The translations under genes were made by a program, and so were the position numbers. Positions 29,590 to 34,701 of a stretch of DNA of 34,701 nt are shown here, piece by piece. How positions within the stretch are numbered: the stretch's first letter is position 1; every line of letters starts with the position of its first letter. The notes under the pieces are model-generated. The model worked only from the letters and a program-made list of their open reading frames with translations. It did not search any database and had not been told where the DNA came from. Source of the DNA: an uncultured Prevotellaceae bacterium (GTDB lineage: Bacteria; Bacteroidota; Bacteroidia; Bacteroidales; Muribaculaceae); NCBI GenBank assembly GCA_946410125.1, contig CAMJZF010000016.1, forward strand, positions 1 to 34,701, written 5' to 3'.

Positions 29590-31238
29590 CCTTTTTGCCA
29601 CTCTTGGGCAACGTTGTGTGAACTGGTGAAAGTGAGCTTTTCTCCAGTGACGGGGTGTGTAAAGGTGATTGACTGGGCATGGAGGTGCAGGCGTGTAGCT
29701 GCCGTGCCGTAAAGCATGTCGCCGACGATGGGGCAGTTAAGGCCCTGCCTGTGTGAAGCGTGTACTCGCAGCTGATGAGTGCGGCCCGTGAGGGGCGTGA
29801 ATTTCACGAGCGCCCTTTTGTGGTGTTGCTCCATGGTCTCATATCTTGTTATCGCCTGTTTGCCATTCACAAAGTCAACTACCTGCCGTGGACGGTCATC
29901 AAAATCGGGTCGCAAAGGCAGCGATATAACTCCCTCGCGCTTGGCGGGGATGCCGTCGAGCAGAGCGATGTAGGTCTTGCTCACAGTGCGTTGTTCAAAC
30001 TGTAACCGCAAGTTGCTCTGCGCTTCTTTAGTCTTGGCAAAGACTACCACACCGCTCGTTGCCTGGTCAAGGCGATGGACTTCAAGCACGTTCCTTGGTG
30101 GCATTGTCGTCTGTTTCACAAGTTCCAATGCCGATGCCGTTCCAGGCTCCTTGCCTGGCACAGTGAGCATTCCTGCCGGCTTGTCGATGACTATAATCCA
30201 GTTGTCCTCATGGATTATCTCTATCTTACCGCCTGCTGTTGTTGACAGTGGGTTATCCTCCACATCAAGTCCCTGCAGCATGAATTGCAGCAGAGGCTGG
30301 CACTTGCTGTGGCAAGCAGGGTAGAAGTGCCCGTGATGACGCACCTCGCCAATAGGCGAGCGTCCAACCCAGAACTCTGCCATGCAAACGGGTTTATAGC
30401 CGTTGCAGTAAGCATATTGCAGCAATTTTGGAGCGCAGCAATCACCCGTTCCGCCTGGTGGTAGTCGTCGCAGGCTCTTGTAGAAGATACTTGCCACATT
30501 GCTGCGTTCGCCACGTGCATTGCTCACCACAAAGAGCTTGAAAAGCTGTAGTTGCAGCTTTTCGCTCATGTCTTTTCGCTTGGCTTTTAGGGCGTTGATT
30601 TTAGCCTTAAGCTCGTTAAGGCTATTGGTGAGCTGTTCAATCTTGGTGCTGTGGCTCTTCTTGAGTCGTCGTAATTCCGCTTTCATAAATTGGCTCTCTT
30701 TCACCATTTCGGCTTCTTCTTGTGACGAAAGGTCGCCCTCGCTGCGTCGCTTGTCGCGCCTTGTTTTGGCAATTTCCATCGCTTTGCGCATGTCGTGTTC
30801 AGCAATCTCCTGTTCGCTGACTGCTTGGTCGAGAAGAGATTTCAGTTGCTGTCTCTCAGGGGATTTCTCAAGTTGCTCGATTTTGTGGTTCAACTTTGTG
30901 ATTTGCGCTTCGCCTTTGCGGAAAATCCCTTCAGGCTCAAGCAGATTGTAAACGTGTGGCACAAAATAGTGGTTGTTGCCCGAGTGTGCCAGATTCCCTG
31001 AGTAAGCCGACAGGTAACCTAAAGCGTCATCGTGGTCTTTCACAACCAGTACCCCCAGCATCTTGCCTGTCAGGAGTTCGTCGTGCCATAGCTCTTGCGC
31101 AAGAGCATAGTCCATCACTTCGCTTGCCGCTATTTTGCACAGCTCATGGGGAACGTAATGGAAAGGAAACGTGAAATTTGCTGGCACTCTTATGCCGCTC
31201 ACGTCGCTATGGAACCGATGTAACTTGTTGTCAGTCAT
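29586..31238 (-). CDS. RluA-family pseudouridine synthase with long coiled-coil N-terminal region
   Basis: 550 residues. The last ~220 hold the RluA-type catalytic domain: WIIVIDKPAGMLTVPG, EVHRLDQATSGVVVFAKT with catalytic Asp391, LPLRPDFDDRPRQVV, and TGRTHQLRVHASHRQGLNCP. These convert uridine to pseudouridine in rRNA or tRNA. The first ~330 residues are an extension with a Lys/Glu-rich coiled coil (~115-225) and a Cys/His segment (GDCCAPKLLQYAY, FYPACHSKC) near residues 270-315, which could bind metal or RNA. This long form occurs in Bacteroidales; the target base cannot be told. Start ATG at 31238 follows the hairpin of the tRNA-His gene by 16 bases, with no promoter of its own seen. Confidence 0.9.
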   Translation of the reverse strand: MTDNKLHRFHSDVSGIRVPANFTFPFHYVPHELCKIAASEVMDYALAQELWHDELLTGKMLGVLVVKDHDDALGYLSAYSGNLAHSGNNHYFVPHVYNLLEPEGIFRKGEAQITKLNHKIEQLEKSPERQQLKSLLDQAVSEQEIAEHDMRKAMEIAKTRRDKRRSEGDLSSQEEAEMVKESQFMKAELRRLKKSHSTKIEQLTNSLNELKAKINALKAKRKDMSEKLQLQLFKLFVVSNARGERSNVASIFYKSLRRLPPGGTGDCCAPKLLQYAYCNGYKPVCMAEFWVGRSPIGEVRHHGHFYPACHSKCQPLLQFMLQGLDVEDNPLSTTAGGKIEIIHEDNWIIVIDKPAGMLTVPGKEPGTASALELVKQTTMPPRNVLEVHRLDQATSGVVVFAKTKEAQSNLRLQFEQRTVSKTYIALLDGIPAKREGVISLPLRPDFDDRPRQVVDFVNGKQAITRYETMEQHHKRALVKFTPLTGRTHQLRVHASHRQGLNCPIVGDMLYGTAATRLHLHAQSITFTHPVTGEKLTFTSSHNVAQEWQKG

Positions 31239-31254
31239 GATTTAAGAAGAAAGA

Positions 31255-31278
31255 CCTCTGAACTGTCTTGTTCAGAGG
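31255..31278 (-). terminator. Hairpin between tRNA-His and the RluA-type gene
   Basis: 9-bp stem (31255-31263 with 31270-31278, CCTCTGAAC/GTTCAGAGG), loop of six. On the minus strand it is followed by TCTTTCTTCTT. Looks like a tRNA terminator but lies 16 bases before the ATG at 31238. Confidence 0.75.
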
Positions 31279-31289
31279 CCTTTGTCAAG

Positions 31290-31364
<75 letters not shown>

Positions 31365-31386
31365 ATGTTTTTTTGAATTGCGACTG

Positions 31387-31417
31387 CAAAGGTAAGGGCT
31401 TTTTTTGTTTTGTGCAA
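31387..31417 (-). promoter_or_regulatory. Promoter of tRNA-His
   Basis: Minus strand TTG (31415-31417), 20 bases, TACCTTTG (31387-31394), perfect spacing and -7 box. Confidence 0.8.
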
Positions 31418-31461
31418 TACTTACGGCGATTTTTTCTTAAATTTTCTGTTATTTTCACCAG

Positions 31462-32613
31462 TTATTTCACAAGTTTGCCCATTGAGTAGACGGCGTGTAG
31501 GTTGATGTTGTTGTCCAAGATGAGGATGTCGGCATCCTTTCCACGTTGTAGCGAGCCCTTGCGGTCGTAGACGCCCATGATGCGTGCCGGTGTTTCGGCA
31601 ACCATGCGGCAAGCATCGTGCAAAGGGATGTCGGCGAGCTTGACAGCAGTGCGAATGAGTCGGTCCATTGTAGCAACACTGCCTGCCAATGCCGAGCGGT
31701 CGGCGAGTTTGCACACCCCGTCCTCAATGATAACACGTGGGTCAAACGCCTTATTGCTGTCGCTGGCAGCCACAGCAAGTGCGTCGGTAACCATTGCGGT
31801 GCGCTCCACGCCTTTCATGTGATAGACAAGCTTGAGAAGTGTGGGTGGCACGTGTATGCCGTCGGCAATCATCTCTACTGTCATGTTTTCCATGAGGTAG
31901 ACGGCTTCGACGGTGCCTGCGTGCTTAAACTCTCGCACATTGTGGAACCCAGGCATGCCGTTGTAGAAATGTGTGGCATGGGTGTAGCCAGCCTCGTAGG
32001 CGGCTTTCACGTCGTCAAACTCGGCTGCAGTGTGAGCGATGGCTGGTAGCACGTCTTTGCTTGTCAGGTATGGACCCATCTCTATTGCTCCAGGCAACTC
32101 TGGTGCCGAGTCCCATCGCTTGATGCAGTTGAAGTCTTCTACTATGTGATGATACTCGTCGGGGTCGGGGAGGCGAATCAGCTCCGGCATTTGAGCTCCG
32201 GCTTTCAACGGGTTGAAATATGGTCCCTCAAGGTGTAGCCCAAGCACTCCGCTGAAGGGGTCTTCGATAAGTTCATCACACACTTGAGCGGCGGCCTCAA
32301 TCATGGGCAGCGATGCCGACGAGAGTGTGGGGACAATGGAGGTTGTGCCGTGTTTGCGGTGTGCCATCACGGCTGTTTTGAAAGCTTCCTCGGTTCCTTC
32401 CATGAAGTCGCATCCGCCTCCTCCATGGCAGTGGAGTTCAATACCACCCGGCACTATATACCTCCCCAGTGCATTAATGGCGGTATCGGCGCGTGGCTCA
32501 ATGTTGCTGTTCTTGCGAATCTCAACAATGCGTGAGTCCTCAAATAGCAACGAGCCATCGTTAATCCACCCCGATGGTGTAAGTATTTGACCGTTATAAA
32601 TCTGGGTTAACAT
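31462..32613 (-). CDS. nagA: N-acetylglucosamine-6-phosphate deacetylase
   Basis: 383 residues, amidohydrolase of amino-sugar catabolism that makes glucosamine-6-phosphate and acetate in the cytosol. Metal and catalytic residues: His61-x-His63 (IELHCHGGGG), Glu129 (GLHLEGPYF), His194 (AIAHTAAEFD), His215 (ATHFYNGM) and the catalytic Asp277 (VTDALA). SALAGSVATMD and the C-terminal KGSLQRGKDADILILD fit the family. With HxH rather than the Gln-x-Asn of E. coli, it may carry two metals as in Bacillus NagA. No nagB is adjacent. Driven by the promoter at 32681-32714; no terminator is evident before the tRNA-His promoter. Confidence 0.96.
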   Translation of the reverse strand: MLTQIYNGQILTPSGWINDGSLLFEDSRIVEIRKNSNIEPRADTAINALGRYIVPGGIELHCHGGGGCDFMEGTEEAFKTAVMAHRKHGTTSIVPTLSSASLPMIEAAAQVCDELIEDPFSGVLGLHLEGPYFNPLKAGAQMPELIRLPDPDEYHHIVEDFNCIKRWDSAPELPGAIEMGPYLTSKDVLPAIAHTAAEFDDVKAAYEAGYTHATHFYNGMPGFHNVREFKHAGTVEAVYLMENMTVEMIADGIHVPPTLLKLVYHMKGVERTAMVTDALAVAASDSNKAFDPRVIIEDGVCKLADRSALAGSVATMDRLIRTAVKLADIPLHDACRMVAETPARIMGVYDRKGSLQRGKDADILILDNNINLHAVYSMGKLVK

Positions 32614-32680
32614 AACTATTAATGCCGTGTGTTTTATTGATTGTAGAAGTTGGGTGATAAACCTATCAAATTACTGTTTA

Positions 32681-32714
32681 CAAAGGTAGTATATTTTTTT
32701 AAATAAAAATCAAA
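32681..32714 (-). promoter_or_regulatory. Promoter of nagA
   Basis: Minus strand TTTG (32711-32714), 22 bases, TACCTTTG (32681-32688). Leader about 60 bases. Confidence 0.65.
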
Positions 32715-32897
32715 AAAATCGAAAATAATTCATAACCAATGTAAAAATTTATAGTGAAAACATTGTAACGTTTCTTTTTGTGGATAAGAAATAGATTTAG
32801 ATTATTATATCTTTAATCCATTGTTTTTCTTTTTTATTGTTCCTTGGTTATCCCTTTGTTACCTTGTTAAAAAAACAGCCCGATAGAGGTTCCCTGT

Positions 32898-32920
32898 AAC
32901 ACGGCTCAGCCGTGTTTTTC
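32898..32920. other. Isolated GC-rich hairpin with T-run, in a 600-bp gene-free stretch
   Basis: AACACGGC (32898-32905) pairs with GCCGTGTT (32909-32916), three-base loop, then TTTCTCG on the plus strand: an intrinsic-terminator form without a gene before it. The rest of 32715-33014 is AT-rich with no supported gene; a 66-codon minus frame at 32848-33048 spans the hairpin and is not believed. Confidence 0.55.
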
Positions 32921-33014
32921 TCGCTTTTTATCCAATATTCTGTTGTTTTTATTGTTGATTGATAATTTACGGACAATTCACGGTAATTTGCGTTGAACAA
33001 CCGCCACACGGGGT

Positions 33015-33153
33015 GGGTCGCTTCGCTTAATATTAATGCGCTTCGCACTAAAATTCTCCTATAACTTAAAGAACTTTTTTAGAACGATAGCACATTAATT
33101 TTGAAATAAATTTTAGCGGAGCTTTAATTTTAAGCTCCGTCAGGAGCGTCCCT
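33015..33153 (-). repeat. Intergenic element, copy B (inverted relative to copy A)
   Basis: Reverse complement begins AGGGACGCTCCT..GGAGCTTAAAATT and ends AGCGAAGCGACCC, matching copy A (18232-18463) block by block but shorter. GCGAAGC on the minus strand at 33040-33046 and 33020-33026. It lies downstream of the FISUMP gene. Confidence 0.8.
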
Positions 33154-33232
33154 AAAAAAGAAGAGGGAGCTGCCATAAATTAGTGTCAGCACCTGTGTCT
33201 CTGAGACAATTTTATGTAATCCTGAGCATCTG

Positions 33233-34701
33233 CTATTGTTCAACATGCACTGCACGTACGCTCGAACCCCAATGCCGGGCATAGTAGGCCGCTGTAAGCA
33301 TTCCCATATTACCATTTCTAATGCCCAGGATAACTGCAAAGTCTTGTCTATAATTCTTGGAAAGAGAACATAACCAATAGTTGCCACCAGTCCCTATTTC
33401 GTCAAATCCACCTTTGCTATTAGGCCAACCACCAGCTGGTAAGAAAATTGTACTACCGTTTATATTGCTTTTGAAAACATAACCTCCCATTCCATTCACT
33501 TTAGTCCACTCAGCTGTACAGTTGTTTAACAGCTCATAAAGCTGACTCAATGATGGCATGCGCCACTCCGGACCACAATTCACGTGGGCGGCATCATCTT
33601 CTGGTTCGAGTACTTCTCTGTTATCTACCGTGCCGTAATTACTGTTGCAGCAGTACTTCGTGATATTATGATCATCACCACCGCTGTACCACTTGTAGTT
33701 GTTCTTTGAATAGTACGGCTTTTGAGTGGTTTCGCCCCAAGCAAAATAGTCTCCACATTCCGCAGGGGTATTAGCGCCCACATTGCAGCACGCCCACTTT
33801 GTTCCAGATGGAAGGCCCAGGTCAATCGCATGAGGGTGGTTTCCATCAGGGCAGAATTCATTTGAGTAATACAGGTTAGTGCCATCCCAATTGACACCCA
33901 TATAATAAGCATTGCCACGAGCGAAATGCTTATATGCGTTCAAGGCGTCATTGGTGGTGATTGCGTTGCTATTTATGACGGCCTTAAGTTTGGCATTGTT
34001 GATTGTGGCATCGAGTGTCTCATCAGTTATATCAAACCGTGGAATATAGCATGTCACTATCGTGCCCGTTTCCCCAGCGGGAATCGTGATTTCATTACTC
34101 TCGGCATCGGTTTGCTCATCCTGTGACGATATTATTCTCGAACTATTGGTGAGCACTACTTTGTCGCTATATTTGTACCATGGAGTCATCACCTCAAATC
34201 CTGAGTGCTTAAATGTGATACTTGACTCAGAACTGTTGTTAACATATAGAACTTCGTAGGCGCTCAGGTGGCGGAACTTCGCCTGATTGCTGCCTTTCTT
34301 GGCAGTGAACCACATTGGCAGCGAGACTCTGCCATTGCCGTCAATGCCCACTCGCGTCAGGGCGCATGAGGCAACGACATCTTCACCATCAATATAGGCT
34401 TCTACTCCTGTTACACCTATAATCTCATAGTCTTTAGCACGTTTGACCTTCTTTGGCAGCGTGACAAGTAATGAACAAGTCTTACCGTCGCTGCTTATGT
34501 CCGAAACAATGGCTGGATTCTCAACATGATACAACATGCCATCCTGACGCACAAAAATCTGTATTTTGTCGCCGTCTTTCCATTGGGCTTTTAGATTAAA
34601 TCCGTCAGCATCTGGCAATCCATTTATTATGCTGCCAGGCCGCAACGACGACAAGTCATCGGCTGGCATTGTGGCGGTGAAGGTCACCTGGCGCTTTTCA
34701 A
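33233..34701 (-). CDS. FISUMP-domain surface protein, 5' partial
   Basis: The frame is open to the right edge, so the start lies outside; 489 residues are seen. The N-terminal half (LKAQWKDGDKIQIFVRQDG, then LLVTLPKKVKRAKDYEIIG) resembles fimbrillin/Mfa-like domains of Bacteroidales lipoproteins. The C-terminal ~200 residues are a FISUMP domain: AIDLGLPSGTKWACCNVGAN, GDYFAWGETTQK, WRMPSLSQLYELLNNC, YWLCSLSKNYRQDFAVIL and SSVRAVHVE. FISUMP domains are found in surface proteins, with function unsettled. A lipoprotein signal is expected upstream but not visible. No terminator is seen before repeat copy B. Confidence 0.85.
   Translation of the reverse strand, partial: EKRQVTFTATMPADDLSSLRPGSIINGLPDADGFNLKAQWKDGDKIQIFVRQDGMLYHVENPAIVSDISSDGKTCSLLVTLPKKVKRAKDYEIIGVTGVEAYIDGEDVVASCALTRVGIDGNGRVSLPMWFTAKKGSNQAKFRHLSAYEVLYVNNSSESSITFKHSGFEVMTPWYKYSDKVVLTNSSRIISSQDEQTDAESNEITIPAGETGTIVTCYIPRFDITDETLDATINNAKLKAVINSNAITTNDALNAYKHFARGNAYYMGVNWDGTNLYYSNEFCPDGNHPHAIDLGLPSGTKWACCNVGANTPAECGDYFAWGETTQKPYYSKNNYKWYSGGDDHNITKYCCNSNYGTVDNREVLEPEDDAAHVNCGPEWRMPSLSQLYELLNNCTAEWTKVNGMGGYVFKSNINGSTIFLPAGGWPNSKGGFDEIGTGGNYWLCSLSKNYRQDFAVILGIRNGNMGMLTAAYYARHWGSSVRAVHVEQ

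Noticed and set aside
32848-33048. A 66-codon minus-strand frame in the gene-free stretch
   Set aside because: No start signal or family resemblance, and it runs through a perfect GC hairpin. Could be a gene remnant but not supported.

Overview
The window looks like a chromosomal segment of a gut-type Bacteroidales bacterium, probably Muribaculaceae or Prevotellaceae (inference). Signs of this are promoters of the Bacteroidetes type (-33 TTG/TTTG and -7 TAnnTTTG) in front of many genes, few Shine-Dalgarno sequences, a FISUMP-domain surface protein, a dockerin-tailed secreted protein, T9SS-like C-terminal sorting domains, and Bacteroidales-style PepD, PriA, GlyA and RluA proteins.

Layout. 1-1028: 3' part of a secreted dockerin protein. 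3908-1195 (minus): apparent operon of a Nudix/winged-helix protein, a Sir2 deacylase, a RIC-like hemerythrin protein and a LuxR-type regulator with a degenerate receiver. 5005-4019 (minus): a lipoprotein of unknown function, divergent from pepD (5237-6694). 6890-8893 (plus): a DUF695-like protein, a two-helix membrane protein and two FMN-binding split-barrel proteins. 10299-9010 (minus): a secreted SGNH hydrolase and a miniature secreted protein that is little more than a signal peptide plus a sorting domain. 10502-13237 (plus): glyA, a YafQ-type toxin-antitoxin locus whose toxin is cut by an in-frame stop, and fabG. 18073-13339 (minus): an EcsC-like protein, an AT-rich AAA/DUF4143 ATPase and priA. 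18739-25095 (plus): a 2118-residue secreted repeat protein. 25215-29589 (plus): an envelope group (Lnb/DUF4105-like membrane protein, cardiolipin synthase, DigH/YngK-like glycosyl hydrolase). 32613-29586 (minus): nagA, tRNA-His and an RluA-family pseudouridine synthase. 34701-33233 (minus): 5'-truncated FISUMP surface protein.

Between the genes there is much repeat structure. Degenerate heptad repeats (TNNTCAG-type units, exact 7-bp period) occur at five gene boundaries, and a (GTGCATT)6 array at a sixth. A 140-230 bp element, rich in the stable GCGAAGC mini-hairpin sequence, occurs twice in opposite orientation (18232-18463 and 33015-33153). Two near-identical 20-bp direct repeats 33 bp apart sit on the promoter of the AAA/DUF4143 gene.

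The candidates I rate highest for something undescribed are: the Nudix-Sir2-hemerythrin-LuxR operon, which could couple NAD/ADP-ribose chemistry to iron-centre stress repair; the tandem ~180-residue domain of the 2118-residue protein, including a 425-bp perfect internal duplication; the inverted intergenic element; the nonsense-truncated YafQ toxin; and promoters placed so close to start codons that leaderless transcripts are predicted.
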